NCBI GenBank assembly: GCA_003242955.1
Contig: QJPH01000332.1
Span: 1 to 48,959 of the forward strand
DNA length: 48,959 bases
From: Candidatus Methylumidiphilus alinenensis
GTDB taxonomy: Bacteria; Pseudomonadota; Gammaproteobacteria; Methylococcales; Methylococcaceae
Direction of reading: 5' to 3'
This document shows, piece after piece, positions 17,252 through 26,666 of the stretch. Positions within the stretch are counted from its first letter, which is position 1. Every line of letters starts with the position of its first letter. A program made the translations under genes and the position numbers. The notes beneath the pieces were generated by a model, which had not been told where the DNA came from, did not search any database, and saw only the letters and a list, made by a program, of their open reading frames with translations.

Positions 17252-18049
17252 ATGCCCAACCTCTTCTCCCTCGCCGAACAAATCCTCACTTCCCCCGATG
17301 TCGAAACCAAACTAAGCCTCACGCACGAAGCTTGGCGTTTCCATCTACTAGGCGGATTGAACCTGGAAACGGAGCTATGCCCTCCCCTGCCGACCGAAGC
17401 CGCCCGGTTTCCAGTACGGCCCATTCTGGTCGATCCCCGTGAACTCCCCAAGCGCAAGCTGACTAGCACGGAGGGCAAAGTGGCTTTGCTCCACGCGGTG
17501 GCCCATATTGAATTCAGTGCCATCCAATTGGCTTGGGATCATCTTTATCGGTTTAGGGAAATGCCGACACAGTATTTCCTGGACTGGTTGAGTGTGGCAG
17601 AGGAGGAGGCGCAGCATTTCGCCATGTTGCGCGAAAGACTCAGAGACTTTGGTGCGGACTACGGCGATTTACCCGCTCATGCCGGCCTGTGGGGGATTGC
17701 CACCGAAACCGCTTACGACGTGTTGGCACGAATGGCCCTAGTGCCGCGATTCATGGAGGCACGCGGCTTGGACGTGACACCAGGCATGATAGTCAAACTG
17801 CAAAACATCGGGGATAATGACAGTGTTACAATCTTAGAATGCATATTGAGCGACGAGGTTGGACATGTTGCGCTAGGTTCGCGTTGGTTCCAGTGGATTT
17901 GTGACCGGCGCGGGCTGGCATCGGAAGATGAATATTTCGCTCTGATCGACCGCCACATGAAAGGTCAGGCTAGAGGCCCATTCAATTGGGAACTGCGCAG
18001 GCTGGCGGGATTTAGTGAAATGGAACTAACCCTGCTCGAAAAACGCTAA
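17252..18049 (+). CDS. DUF455 ferritin-like protein
   Basis: The 265-residue protein is of the DUF455 family, a ferritin-like four-helix bundle expected to hold a di-metal site. Candidate ligands are in AVAHIEFSAIQ (E-x2-H type), EEEAQHFAMLR and SDEVGHVALG. The specific reaction is not known; distant relatives include the tRNA hydroxylase MiaE. Directly upstream, GAAAACCCTGTA ends at 17251, one base before the ATG. This resembles the TACAGCG terminal repeat, and there is no clear ribosome-binding site. The gene is followed by a strong palindrome. Confidence 0.85.
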   Translation: MPNLFSLAEQILTSPDVETKLSLTHEAWRFHLLGGLNLETELCPPLPTEAARFPVRPILVDPRELPKRKLTSTEGKVALLHAVAHIEFSAIQLAWDHLYRFREMPTQYFLDWLSVAEEEAQHFAMLRERLRDFGADYGDLPAHAGLWGIATETAYDVLARMALVPRFMEARGLDVTPGMIVKLQNIGDNDSVTILECILSDEVGHVALGSRWFQWICDRRGLASEDEYFALIDRHMKGQARGPFNWELRRLAGFSEMELTLLEKR

Positions 18050-18054
18050 GTTTT

Positions 18055-18140
18055 GTAGCCCGGATGAAGCCGCTTGCGGCGCAATCCGGGTTTTGGCAAG
18101 TTCTCCCGGATTACGCCGCAAGCGGCTTCATCCGGGCTAC
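18055..18140. repeat. REP palindrome after the DUF455 gene
   Basis: The arms GTAGCCCGGATGAAGCCGCT and its near-perfect complement (18120-18140) flank GCGCAATCCGGGTTTT and CCCGGATTACGCC. It starts 5 nt after the DUF455 stop and could act as a terminator or mRNA stabiliser. It is the same family as 4238-4325. Confidence 0.8.
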
Positions 18141-18258
18141 ATCTGTACGGTTGTATATCATCAGTTAATCGCACCCAAGGGCCAAGTATTTGGTTGAATT
18201 CAAATAGAACTGGTAGAATGACAGCAACACCTTATTAAGGATTCTAGCTTTACCTTAT

Positions 18259-19635
18259 ATGCCCAAAAAGTTGTATATCGAAACGTTCGGCTGCCAGATG
18301 AACGAATACGATTCCGCCAAGATGCGGGACGTGCTTCAAGCCTCCCATGGCTACGAACTCACCAGTGACCCGAGCCAAGCCGACGTGTTGCTGCTCAACA
18401 CCTGTTCCATCCGCGAAAAAGCCCAGGAAAAAGTCTTTTCCGAACTAGGCCGTTGGCGGCCTTTGAAGGAAAAACGGCCCGAGGTGGTGATTGGCGTCGG
18501 TGGTTGCGTGGCCAGCCAGGAAGGGGAGGCTTTGCAGAAACGCGCTCCCTTTGTGGATATTGTGTTTGGTCCGCAAACCCTCCATCGCCTGCCGCATTTA
18601 CTCGACCAAGCGCTTGGTGGACACGGACCGGTCATGGATATTTCCTTCCCTGAGATAGAAAAATTCGATGCCCTTCCCGAACCACGAGCAGAGGGTGTGA
18701 AGGCTTTCGTCTCGGTGATGGAAGGCTGTAGTAAATATTGCACCTTTTGCGTGGTGCCTTACACACGGGGCGAGGAAGTCAGTCGTCCGTTAGATGATGT
18801 GGTGGCGGAGATTACCGTGCTTGCCCGGCAAGGTGTACGCGAGGTCAACCTGCTTGGGCAGAATGTCAACGCCTATCGCGGCGAGTCGAGTGATGGGGAT
18901 GTAGCCGACTTTGCCCTGTTGCTTTATCATGTTGCGGCCATTGAAGGCATAGACCGCATCCGCTATACCACATCCCACCCGGTTGAGTTTTCCGACAGTC
19001 TGATCGAAGCTTACGCTGAGATTCCCCAGTTGGTAGACCATTTGCACTTGCCGGTGCAAAGCGGCAGTAACCGGATACTTTCTTTGATGAAACGCGGCCA
19101 TACCCGCGAGGACTACATAGACAAAATCCGCCGTCTGCGCGAAGTCCGGCCCAATATTAGCCTGTCTTCGGACTTCATCATCGGTTTCCCAGGCGAAACT
19201 GACGAGGATTTCGGGGAAACCATGAGCCTAATTGAAACCTTGGGGTTTGACCATTCATTCAGCTTCATCTACAGTGCTAGGCCGGGTACGCCGGCTGCGG
19301 AAATGCCAGACAATGTGGGTATCGAACGCAAACGCGAACGCCTCTCAAGCTTGCAAAGCCGAATTGCAGCCATGGCTGCGGGGATTTCCCTGAACATGGT
19401 CAACACCACACAACGGGTTTTGGTGGAGGGCGTCTCGAAAAAAAATTACGCTCAAATGAGCGGACGCACCGAAAATAACCGGGTGGTCAATTTTACCGGT
19501 TCCCCAAGGCTGGTGGGACAATTTGTCGATGTGTCGATTACCGAGGCCCTGCCTAACTCCTTGCGTGGACGATTGGTCAACGAACCCATCGACATCCCGA
19601 CGCAATCCACTTCTTCCAACATAGTATCAGCATAA
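18259..19635 (+). CDS. miaB: tRNA-2-methylthio-N6-dimethylallyladenosine synthase MiaB
   Basis: MiaB is a radical SAM methylthiotransferase that modifies A37 of tRNAs reading UNN codons. The 458-residue protein has the N-terminal UPF0004 domain starting [12 protein letters not shown] (first cluster cysteine C12, others in LNTCSIRE and GVGGCVA). The radical SAM triad CSKYCTFC is near 157-164 and is followed by PYTRG, and a C-terminal TRAM domain follows. It leads the phoH-ybeY-corC-lnt block, which is its usual place in gammaproteobacteria. Confidence 0.96.
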   Translation: MPKKLYIETFGCQMNEYDSAKMRDVLQASHGYELTSDPSQADVLLLNTCSIREKAQEKVFSELGRWRPLKEKRPEVVIGVGGCVASQEGEALQKRAPFVDIVFGPQTLHRLPHLLDQALGGHGPVMDISFPEIEKFDALPEPRAEGVKAFVSVMEGCSKYCTFCVVPYTRGEEVSRPLDDVVAEITVLARQGVREVNLLGQNVNAYRGESSDGDVADFALLLYHVAAIEGIDRIRYTTSHPVEFSDSLIEAYAEIPQLVDHLHLPVQSGSNRILSLMKRGHTREDYIDKIRRLREVRPNISLSSDFIIGFPGETDEDFGETMSLIETLGFDHSFSFIYSARPGTPAAEMPDNVGIERKRERLSSLQSRIAAMAAGISLNMVNTTQRVLVEGVSKKNYAQMSGRTENNRVVNFTGSPRLVGQFVDVSITEALPNSLRGRLVNEPIDIPTQSTSSNIVSA

Positions 19636-19636
19636 C

Positions 19637-20620
19637 TTGCCAAGCCATCCTAACAATTTGCAATTCACCCTTGAGCCGGATGACAACGAGAGGCTCGCCA
19701 GCCTTTGTGGGCAGTTCGATGAAAATTTGCGCCACATTGAACGTCGACTGGGAGTTGAAATTGCCAATCGCGGCAACCACTTCCAAATCATTGGTTCGGC
19801 CAAACCGGCTCAGGCGGCTGCTCTGATCATCCATAATCTGTTCGATGCGGCAGTCAATGAAATTATTAGTCCCGAAAGAGTGCATTTGACTTTACAAGAG
19901 TCCAATCTGGACTCACTGCTTGCCGTTACGGAAGAAACTCAAGAAGAATCGGGTCTGATCAGGATAAAGCGTAGCATCATAAGAGCGCGTGGATCAAATC
20001 AACAGAAGTATTTGAAAAACATTCAGCAATGCGATATCAACTTCGGTGTAGGCCCGGCTGGCACAGGCAAGACTTATTTGGCTGTCGCATGCGCTGTGGC
20101 CGCCCTTGAGCGCGAGGAAGTGCGGCGGCTGATTTTGGCGCGACCAGCCGTGGAAGCCGGTGAAAAATTGGGGTTCCTGCCGGGCGACATGGCCCAGAAG
20201 GTCGATCCTTATTTGCGTCCCCTTTATGATGCACTTTACGAAATGCTTGGCTTCGAACGGGTCGCCAAGCTGATGGAACGTAACATCATCGAAGTGGCCC
20301 CTTTGGCTTTCATGCGCGGAAGGACGCTTAACGATTCCTTCATTATCCTTGACGAAGCCCAGAACACCACCGTCGAACAAATTAAAATGTTCCTGACCCG
20401 TGTCGGATTTGGTTCCAAAGCAGTAGTCACCGGCGACATTACCCAAGTGGATTTGCCCCGCAATAAAGAGTCTGGCCTGCGCCAAGTGATTGACGTATTA
20501 AGGGAGGTTGAAGGGATTAGCTTCACCTTCTTCACCGCCCAGGATGTCGTGCGCCATCCTCTGGTTCAGCGCATTGTTTCTGCCTACGAGGCTTACGAGC
20601 GGACCCATGATTCACGTTGA
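19637..20620 (+). CDS. phoH: PhoH-like (PhoL/YbeZ) ATPase
   Basis: This cytosolic P-loop protein of the YbeZ type works with YbeY in RNA metabolism. It has 327 residues when started at TTG 19637, one base after the miaB stop. Walker A is [11 protein letters not shown] and Walker B is [11 protein letters not shown]; an N-terminal KH-like region precedes them. No ATG lies near the start and no good ribosome-binding site is visible, so the exact start (TTG 19637 or the TTG a few codons on) is uncertain; coupling to miaB termination is likely. The 3' end overlaps ybeY by 14 nt. Confidence 0.93.
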   Translation: MPSHPNNLQFTLEPDDNERLASLCGQFDENLRHIERRLGVEIANRGNHFQIIGSAKPAQAAALIIHNLFDAAVNEIISPERVHLTLQESNLDSLLAVTEETQEESGLIRIKRSIIRARGSNQQKYLKNIQQCDINFGVGPAGTGKTYLAVACAVAALEREEVRRLILARPAVEAGEKLGFLPGDMAQKVDPYLRPLYDALYEMLGFERVAKLMERNIIEVAPLAFMRGRTLNDSFIILDEAQNTTVEQIKMFLTRVGFGSKAVVTGDITQVDLPRNKESGLRQVIDVLREVEGISFTFFTAQDVVRHPLVQRIVSAYEAYERTHDSR

Positions 20621-21059
20621 GTTGCAAAATGCTAGTGCATCCACTGCCGTTCCTTCCTCACAACAATTCACCCATTGGGCTGTGGCCGCAACCAGAAAGC
20701 AAAATGCGGAAATTGTCATCCGCGTGGTTGATGAAAAGGAAAGTGCCGATTTGAATGGGCAATTTCGCGGAAAGCATGGCCCTACCAACGTTTTGAGTTT
20801 TCCATTCCAAGCACCTCCCGGCATGGCGACAGACATTTTGGGTGACATTCTAATTTGCGCACCTGTCGTCGAACGGGAGGCCAAAGAGCAAGGCAAAAGC
20901 CTTCATGCCCATTGGGCACACATGGTAATTCATGGTGTATTGCATTTACAAGGTTACGATCATATTGAAGAAAATGAGGCTGTCAAAATGGAGTCGGAAG
21001 AAATTGCCATAATGAACGGGTTGGGATTTCCCAACCCTTACGAAGAGACGGAGTCATGA
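20607..21059 (+). CDS. ybeY: Endoribonuclease YbeY (rRNA maturation factor)
   Basis: YbeY is a zinc-dependent single-strand RNase used in 16S rRNA 3' processing and 70S quality control. From ATG 20607 it has 150 residues. The metal site [11 protein letters not shown] is complete (three histidines), preceded by TNVLSFPF and LGDILIC, the family blocks. The start lies within the end of phoH and the stop overlaps corC, typical of this tightly packed operon. An in-frame start at 20508 would lie deep inside phoH and is rejected. Confidence 0.95.
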   Translation: MIHVELQNASASTAVPSSQQFTHWAVAATRKQNAEIVIRVVDEKESADLNGQFRGKHGPTNVLSFPFQAPPGMATDILGDILICAPVVEREAKEQGKSLHAHWAHMVIHGVLHLQGYDHIEENEAVKMESEEIAIMNGLGFPNPYEETES

Positions 21060-21919
21060 TGAGCGAGGAACACCCCGGAGAACATCGCAGTTGGCTGGAG
21101 CGGCTTGGGCTGTTTTTGACCGGAGAACCAGAAGACCGCGAAGACCTGTTGGTTTTCCTGCGTGACGCGCAAAAGCGCCATGTCATCGACCCCGAGGCTC
21201 TCTCCATGATAGAAGGCGTGATGCAGTTCTCTGAACTGCGTGTGCGCGATGTCATGATACCGCGTGTACAAATGGTGGTGGTTCCGCAGGATGCGGAACT
21301 GGAGAACATCTTTCCCTTGGTCATCGAATCCGCCCATTCCCGATATCCGGTCATCGGCGAGGACCGTACCGAGGTGGTAGGTGTCCTTCTCGTTAAGGAT
21401 CTGCTTGGACACAGCATGAAAAACCGCGCCTTGCTAGTCAAGGATATTATGCGCCGCGCCCAGTTTGTACCCGAGAGCAAACGCTTAAATGTGTTACTAC
21501 GCGAGTTTCGTGCCACCCGCAGCCACATGGCCATCGTCGTTGACGAATACGGCGCGGCGGCAGGGCTGGTGACGATTGAAGATGTGTTGGAACAGATCGT
21601 TGGCGATATCGAGGATGAACACGATTTTGGCGAGGAGGAATATATTTTTCGCAAAAGTGCCCAAGAATTCACCCTCAAAGCACTCACCCCCATCGACGAT
21701 TTCAACGAGTATTTTAATTCCGATCTCAGCGACGAGGAGTTCGACACGGTGGGTGGCCTGATTGTCCACAAGCTGGGCCATCTGCCTAGCCGAGGGGAGA
21801 AGGTGGATTTCGGTAACTTTCGTTTCGTGGTGTTACATGCCGACAATCGGCGGGTTCATTTGCTGAAGCTAGTGATACTTCCAGAACACGGCGCAGGCGA
21901 AGATTATGCGGGGGACTAG
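21056..21919 (+). CDS. corC: CorC/HlyC-type CBS domain protein
   Basis: The 287-residue soluble CorC has an N-terminal acidic region, two CBS motifs ([11 protein letters not shown] and [12 protein letters not shown] regions) and a C-terminal CorC_HlyC domain ([12 protein letters not shown]). It lacks the DUF21 membrane part, so it is the cytosolic form linked to magnesium and cobalt efflux or to phoH-ybeY operons. The start can be 21056 (ATGA overlap) or 21059; CGGAG is better spaced for 21059. After the stop an AAAGCGTTTTCAACATC motif like the TACAGCG repeat begins, and the NERD insertion follows. Confidence 0.92.
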   Translation: MMSEEHPGEHRSWLERLGLFLTGEPEDREDLLVFLRDAQKRHVIDPEALSMIEGVMQFSELRVRDVMIPRVQMVVVPQDAELENIFPLVIESAHSRYPVIGEDRTEVVGVLLVKDLLGHSMKNRALLVKDIMRRAQFVPESKRLNVLLREFRATRSHMAIVVDEYGAAAGLVTIEDVLEQIVGDIEDEHDFGEEEYIFRKSAQEFTLKALTPIDDFNEYFNSDLSDEEFDTVGGLIVHKLGHLPSRGEKVDFGNFRFVVLHADNRRVHLLKLVILPEHGAGEDYAGD

Positions 21920-21961
21920 AGTTAAAGCGTTTTCAACATCAAAAGAAATAACTGATGTTAC

Positions 21962-22095
21962 GCATGATGCCAGACGTAGGCCGGAATAAGCCCACCCCAG
22001 TGGGCGTTTCCGGCGAAGTAAGACGCAGTTGCCCTGCTGATGCTCTTGCCGGAAACGCCCGTAAACGGGCTTATTCCGGCCTACGGTGCGTGACA
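21962..22095. repeat. Palindrome GTAGGCCGGAATAAGCCC type
   Basis: GTAGGCCGGAATAAGCCC (from 21976) pairs with GGGCTTATTCCGGCCTAC (to 22084). A nested inner arm is GGGCGTTTCCGGC facing GCCGGAAACGCCC. Outer bases GCATGATGCCAGAC and GGTGCGTGACATC also partly pair. It lies between corC and the NERD gene. Confidence 0.75.
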
Positions 22096-22126
22096 TCTGT
22101 GAAATACTACAAGAAGAATTGTCAGC

Positions 22127-22900
22127 ATGGATTTCACACCATTACTTAAACAAGTATTTTTACTTTGGTATTTTATACCAATTCTATTATTCATTGGTAT
22201 ATTAAAATCTCCTTGGTTTAAAGGGTTGATAGGTGAAGCGATGGTGAATCTTGCCATCTGGCTATTTCTCAATAAACAAGAGTACCACCCAATAAGAAAT
22301 GTAACACTGCCAACGAAAGATGGAACCACGCAGATTGATCATATTATTGTCTCAAAATATGGTCTGTTTGTAGTTGAAACGAAGAATATGAAGGGATGGA
22401 TTTTCGGTAACCAAAACCAGCCTACATGGACACAAAAAATATACAAGCACACCAGTAAATTCCAAAATCCCTTACATCAAAATTACAAGCACACAAGAAC
22501 TTTGGAGTCCTTACTTGGTTTAAGTAGCAACCAAATACATTCTGTTATTGTATTTGTCGGTGACTGCACGTTTAAGACTGACATGCCTGATAACGTAACC
22601 TATGCTGGCGGTTTTATCAGGTTCGTCAAGTCAAAGCGTGATATTTTGTTTTTTCCGGTTGAAGTGGTAAATATTATTGCTAAAATTGAATCCAACAGGC
22701 TTCTACCATCATTGAAAACACATTTCAAACATGTCAAGCATGTGAAGTCTATTGTCAATGATAAACAAATGCGCAAATCCTGCCCACTTTGTGGACACCC
22801 TATGATATTAAGGGATTCTAAAAAAGGTAATAATGTAGGCCAGAAATTCTGGGGTTGTTCAAAGTATCCTCAATGCAGAGGGACACTTAATGCAATATAA
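22127..22900 (+). CDS. NERD-domain protein with topoisomerase-type zinc finger
   Basis: The 257-residue protein has one or two hydrophobic segments at the N-terminus (about 10-28), then a NERD nuclease-related domain. Its core includes GEAMVN, DGTTQIDHIIVSKYG and FVVETKNMKG (restriction-like D and E-x-K). A C-terminal type I topoisomerase zinc finger follows (CPLCGHPM ... WGCSKYPQCRG). NERD domains are predicted nucleases; a role in DNA processing or defence is inferred. It separates corC from lnt, genes normally adjacent in this block. It is clearly more AT-rich than both, which suggests a later insertion. Confidence 0.85.
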   Translation: MDFTPLLKQVFLLWYFIPILLFIGILKSPWFKGLIGEAMVNLAIWLFLNKQEYHPIRNVTLPTKDGTTQIDHIIVSKYGLFVVETKNMKGWIFGNQNQPTWTQKIYKHTSKFQNPLHQNYKHTRTLESLLGLSSNQIHSVIVFVGDCTFKTDMPDNVTYAGGFIRFVKSKRDILFFPVEVVNIIAKIESNRLLPSLKTHFKHVKHVKSIVNDKQMRKSCPLCGHPMILRDSKKGNNVGQKFWGCSKYPQCRGTLNAI

Positions 22901-22915
22901 ATACCAGATACTTCT

Positions 22916-24415
22916 ATGCGCAGGTTAATCCCTTATCTTCTAGCCTTGCTTGGCGGTTTGCTGCTGCCACTGGCCTTCGCTCCCTTCGGCTGGTCTTGGC
23001 TGGCCCCCGTTTGCCTGTTTCTGTTGTTTGCCTCTTGGTTAAACGCCACGCCGTTGCAAGCCCTCGCCCGCGGCTACTTGTTCGGCATGGCACAATTTGG
23101 GGTTGGCATTTCTTGGGTCTATAACAGCATGCACGATTATGGCGGGGCCAGTGCATTGGAGGCGGGTGGGCTGACTGCGTTGTTCGTGCTGATTTTGTCA
23201 TGTTACCCTGGACTGGCTGGCTGGTTGGCGGTTCGCTTGTTCGGTGGCAGAGGGAAACACATCAAACTGCTGGTTGCCTTTCCGGCGTCTTGGGTGATTT
23301 TTGAATGGCTTAGGGGTTGGTTCATCGCCGATTTTCCTTGGCTGCAAGTCGGCTCTAGCCAAGTGGAAACGCCACTGGGCCAAGGGCTTGCCCCCCTATT
23401 CGGTGTCCACGGCGTAAGCTTGACCGTCGCGCTGCTGGCAGGGCTTGGCCTGTCGGTGCTGGACCGCAGCGATTGGAAGAGGCGCGGGGCAATGATGAGC
23501 ATTGGAATTATCATTGTCAGTTGTGCCTGGTTGGCCCGCATTCAGTGGACGCAACCGGCTGGGCCACCGTTTAAAGCTGCCTTGTTGCAAGGCAACATCC
23601 CGCAAAACCAGAAATGGCAGCCCGAATTCCAGCTAGCCACTTTGGAACTTTACGCAGGGATGACCCGCTCGCACTGGGATGCCCGGTTGGTCGTCTGGCC
23701 TGAGACTGCAATTCCCGCTTATTACCACCAGGTCAAGGACACTTGGCTTGCCGATTTCAGGAAGGAAGCCGCACCCCATAATACCGACCTAATTATCGGG
23801 ATACCATGGTATGACATGACCATTGGGCATTACTACAATGCCATGGTCAGTGTGACCGAAAACCCCGGCAAGTATTTCAAGCGCCATCTAGTACCATTCG
23901 GCGAATACCTGCCTTTTAGGCATGTGTTTGGATGGGTGCTGAATATATTGGAAATCCCCTTGTCCGATTTTACCCGAGGCGAGGAAGGCCAAGAACCGAT
24001 ACAAGCGGCGGGTTATCCGATAGCGGCCTCCATTTGTTACGAAGACGTGTTCGGTCATGAAGCCCGCGACGCATTGCCGCAAGCTGGCTATTTAGTCAAT
24101 GTCACCAATGATTCTTGGTTCGGCAACTCCATGGCTCCCCATCAACATGTCCAGATGGCCCGCATGAGGGCATTGGAAAGCGGGCGTTATTTGCTACGCG
24201 CCACCAATACGGGTATCACTGCCGTCATTTCGCCCAGAGGCCAGATAATCACTCAAGCCCCGATGTTTCAACAAGCGGTGATTGTAGCGGAAATCACGCC
24301 TATGTCGGGGTCCACGCCGTATATCCGTTTCGGAGATTGGTTAGTGATTGGGGGGTTGGTTGCTTTGTTGGTTTTTTTTAAGGTTAAATCCGAAAAAATA
24401 TCTGAAATGGATTAA
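22916..24415 (+). CDS. lnt: Apolipoprotein N-acyltransferase Lnt
   Basis: Lnt adds the third acyl chain to lipoproteins in the inner membrane. The 499-residue protein has an N-terminal block of about seven hydrophobic segments, then a nitrilase domain. The catalytic triad is visible as E in VVWPETA (about 263), K in KRHLVPFGEY (about 321) and C in SICYEDVFG (about 374). NVTNDSWFG is also present. It starts at ATG 22916, 15 nt after the NERD gene. It is the last member of the miaB-phoH-ybeY-corC-lnt block. Confidence 0.96.
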   Translation: MRRLIPYLLALLGGLLLPLAFAPFGWSWLAPVCLFLLFASWLNATPLQALARGYLFGMAQFGVGISWVYNSMHDYGGASALEAGGLTALFVLILSCYPGLAGWLAVRLFGGRGKHIKLLVAFPASWVIFEWLRGWFIADFPWLQVGSSQVETPLGQGLAPLFGVHGVSLTVALLAGLGLSVLDRSDWKRRGAMMSIGIIIVSCAWLARIQWTQPAGPPFKAALLQGNIPQNQKWQPEFQLATLELYAGMTRSHWDARLVVWPETAIPAYYHQVKDTWLADFRKEAAPHNTDLIIGIPWYDMTIGHYYNAMVSVTENPGKYFKRHLVPFGEYLPFRHVFGWVLNILEIPLSDFTRGEEGQEPIQAAGYPIAASICYEDVFGHEARDALPQAGYLVNVTNDSWFGNSMAPHQHVQMARMRALESGRYLLRATNTGITAVISPRGQIITQAPMFQQAVIVAEITPMSGSTPYIRFGDWLVIGGLVALLVFFKVKSEKISEMD

Positions 24416-24426
24416 ATCTATAATCT

Positions 24427-25284
24427 ATGCTAAAACGCCTACTTCAAGATTGGAGATTCTACGTTACGTTGGTAGTTGGAATTGCCAGTGTACTTGGTCC
24501 ATTTTGGCTGGCTAATATTGACCAAAAAAGCAAGTCGCTGTCGTTAATGGTTGTGTCTCAAGTTTCATTACAACCATCACCAAAGGAATCAGTTTCAGGT
24601 TTGGAAATATCGGTTGAAGGGAAACCTGTGAGCCAACCATTTTCTTCTGTTATTGAAATAATAAATGACGGCAGTAAGCCAATAACGACAAACGACTTTG
24701 AAGCTCCATTAGAGGTTCATGTGGGTTCAGCCATAAACATCATACGCGCTCAAATATCAAAAAAATCGCCCGAAGATATTGAACCTGATATTACTTATGA
24801 TAATCATGTAATCAAACTAAAATCTACATTATGGAATCCCAATGACACAATTTCAATTTCGATGATAACATCCGGTGCGCAACCTATCTTCAACACCAAA
24901 GCAAGAATTGTTGGGATTAGTTCAGTGGCAGTGAAAGATTCTACAAAACCTACATCAAATTTATTAACAATTGCAATACTTTTGTTGGCAGCATTTGCTT
25001 TAGCTTTGCCAACAATGGTTTGTGCTCTTTCGCTTGAATTTTATTCAACACAGAGTTCTAAAATAATCCCGTTAAAAAGGGAAACGGTAATAGTTATAGG
25101 GTTTGTTAACTTCTTATTTTTTAATTTATTTGTTAAATTCTTGAATGATGCTCTCGGACTTGATAAAGTTGTCTGGTACAATATACTGTCTGTGTTACTT
25201 ATATCGGGTATAGTTATTCCATTCTCATGGAGACTCGTTTATCCCAAGGGGGCTGATGCTAAAACTACACCTACACTTGAATAA
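24427..25284 (+). CDS. Hypothetical membrane protein (AT-rich)
   Basis: The 285-residue protein is not recognised. One hydrophobic segment lies near residues 11-30, then an extracytoplasmic or cytosolic beta-rich stretch (about 40-175), then three hydrophobic segments (LTIAILLLAAFALALPTMV, VIVIGFVNFLFFNLFV and ILSVLLISGIVIPFSW). The layout is reminiscent of sensor-like membrane proteins in mobile regions. It is 11 nt from lnt and much more AT-rich. It may be the first gene of the accessory block that runs to 26985. Confidence 0.6.
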   Translation: MLKRLLQDWRFYVTLVVGIASVLGPFWLANIDQKSKSLSLMVVSQVSLQPSPKESVSGLEISVEGKPVSQPFSSVIEIINDGSKPITTNDFEAPLEVHVGSAINIIRAQISKKSPEDIEPDITYDNHVIKLKSTLWNPNDTISISMITSGAQPIFNTKARIVGISSVAVKDSTKPTSNLLTIAILLLAAFALALPTMVCALSLEFYSTQSSKIIPLKRETVIVIGFVNFLFFNLFVKFLNDALGLDKVVWYNILSVLLISGIVIPFSWRLVYPKGADAKTTPTLE

Positions 25285-25301
25285 TAAACAAATTACGAAG
25301 C

Positions 25302-25389
25302 GCGGCGGGGTTTGTAACCTCGTCGCTTACGTTATGTGCGATGTGGCAGCCTCCAAACGGTGCGGACGGGGTTACAAACCCCGTCCGGC
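25302..25389. repeat. Palindrome GGGGTTTGTAAC / GTTACAAACCCC
   Basis: The left arm CGGCGGGGTTTGTAAC (25302-25317) pairs with GTTACAAACCCCGTCCG at the right (about 25371-25387). The right side also forms its own hairpin, GGACGGGG facing CCCCGTCC (25364-25386). It lies between the hypothetical membrane protein and the addiction module. Confidence 0.65.
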
Positions 25390-25424
25390 CTCGTATTTCC
25401 AAAAAACTAAGTCAAAAAAACCCT

Positions 25425-25655
25425 ATGCAACCCGACCCTCAACGAATAATTGATGATGCCCTGCAATTAGAACCAGCAGCACGGGCATTAATTGCTGAAA
25501 CTTTACTTGAAACCTTAGACTTTGAGGAAGATTTTCCTATTTCGCAGGAATGGATGGATGAAATACACAGGCGTTGTGCCGCAATTGACAACGGGACCGA
25601 CAAACTAGTCGATCATGATACAGTGATGCAGCAGCTAAGAGGCAAATACGCCTGA
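25425..25655 (+). CDS. Addiction module antitoxin component (TIGR02574-like)
   Basis: This 76-residue antitoxin is of the short putative addiction module type. It begins MQPDPQRIIDDALQLEPAAR, has the helix ALIAETLLETLD and continues with QEWMDEIHRRCAAID before an acidic tail. The ATG at 25425 is preferred; the frame is open upstream only through the palindrome. It overlaps the toxin start as TGATG, the normal antitoxin-toxin coupling. It should neutralise the ParE/RelE-like protein that follows. Confidence 0.82.
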   Translation: MQPDPQRIIDDALQLEPAARALIAETLLETLDFEEDFPISQEWMDEIHRRCAAIDNGTDKLVDHDTVMQQLRGKYA

Positions 25656-25945
25656 TGATTTTATTTTGGAATGAGGAGGCTTTACGAGAAGCAGATGCCG
25701 CTGCTGCATTTTATCAAAATAAACAATCTGGCCTGGGAAAAAGATTCCTCGAAAATTTAGAAGATGCGGCATCACGAATTGCCCGTAGTCCTTACCTCTA
25801 TCGTAAAATAGAGGACAATATGCGGAAATGCAAGCTACCCCATTTCCCATATGCTGTGATTTATCGTATTCGACATGAATCTATTGAGATAATCGCAGTA
25901 ATCCATTTGCGGCAATCACCCGGATATTGGAAATTTAGGATTTAA
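25655..25945 (+). CDS. ParE/RelE-family toxin
   Basis: The 96-residue protein has the RelE/ParE fold pattern: an N-terminal strand LFWNEEALREADAAAAFY, the helix LGKRFLENLEDAASRIA, and the core strands KLPHFPYAVIYRIRHE and IIAVIHLRQSPGYW. The C-terminal HLRQSPGYW motif is typical of toxins paired with TIGR02574 antitoxins. Whether it targets gyrase (ParE) or ribosome-bound mRNA (RelE) cannot be told from sequence. Confidence 0.85.
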   Translation: MILFWNEEALREADAAAAFYQNKQSGLGKRFLENLEDAASRIARSPYLYRKIEDNMRKCKLPHFPYAVIYRIRHESIEIIAVIHLRQSPGYWKFRI

Positions 25946-25998
25946 GATTCCTGTATAGAATTGTGAAAAAAAGCACCTCACTTAATAGGAGCCATCTC

Positions 25999-26229
25999 AT
26001 GGAATTAATAGTCAATTTACATATAGAACATCTGCCGGAAGGTGTGTATCTTGCGACCAGTGATGATATTCAAGGCTTGGTCGCACAAGGTCGCACCTTG
26101 CAAGAAACTTTGGAAATTGCCCGCGATGTCGCCCGGAAATTATTAGAAGCCCAAGCCGGACGGTGTGCCGATATTCCATTGCTCACCGTCGGTGAGTCTT
26201 TCGACTATCCACTGGTCATTGGTAGTTAA
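25999..26229 (+). CDS. HicB-like / DUF1902-type antitoxin
   Basis: From ATG 25999, with AGGAG 7 nt upstream, the protein is 76 residues. The partly degraded RNase H-like HicB fold shows as VNLHIEHLPEGVYLATSDD, GLVAQGRTLQETLEIARDVA and a short C-terminus. The GTG at 25963 is rejected because its ribosome-binding site is poor. It abuts the HicA-like gene with no spacer, so the two form a toxin-antitoxin pair. No HTH or RHH domain is present, so regulation of the promoter is uncertain. Confidence 0.78.
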   Translation: MELIVNLHIEHLPEGVYLATSDDIQGLVAQGRTLQETLEIARDVARKLLEAQAGRCADIPLLTVGESFDYPLVIGS

Positions 26230-26454
26230 GTGGGCAGATTGTCTGGATTTCGTTACCGGGAAATAATCCGACGACTTAGAAAGCTTGGATTTCAATTCGA
26301 CCGGCAAGCGGCAGGTAGCCATGAGGTTTGGTTCAATCCATCAAGTATGCGCTACACCACAATTCCAAACCATCCGGGCGATTTGCCGGAAGGGACATTG
26401 CGTGCAATTCTAAGGCAAGCTAATATCGAACCAGAGGTATTTCTAAAATCGTAG
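26230..26454 (+). CDS. HicA-like toxin
   Basis: This 74-residue protein starts with GTG directly after the HicB-like stop. It has the HicA core: REIIRRLRKLGFQFDRQ, the catalytic GSHEVW histidine (about residues 31-36), a strand, NHPGDLPEGTLRAILRQANI and a short tail. It is a different subgroup from the hicA genes at both ends of the window. It should be an mRNA interferase (family knowledge). Confidence 0.82.
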   Translation: MGRLSGFRYREIIRRLRKLGFQFDRQAAGSHEVWFNPSSMRYTTIPNHPGDLPEGTLRAILRQANIEPEVFLKS

Positions 26455-26466
26455 TTGCACTTCTTT

Positions 26467-26584
26467 TACGTTGCGTCGTTGCGCCTTTGCGTGAGGCAAA
26501 AAATCTTTGCCTAGTTGTTCGGCTAATTCATATAATGAGAGAAGCAAAAAGCGGTCTCACGCAAAGGCGCAACGACGCAACGTA
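26467..26584. repeat. ACGTTGCGTCGTTGCGCC-family palindrome
   Basis: The left arm at 26467-26495 and the right arm at 26556-26584 are almost perfect complements over 29 bp, enclosing about 60 bp. It is the best-preserved copy of the element also seen at 4736-4855. It follows the HicA-like gene by 12 nt. Confidence 0.85.
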
Positions 26585-26666
26585 AAGAAAAATCTTTGCT
26601 TATGTTTTTTTCGTATCCGTACTATGCGCTTGTCGTTCAGCATAATTCCAACCAAGCCGATTAAGC

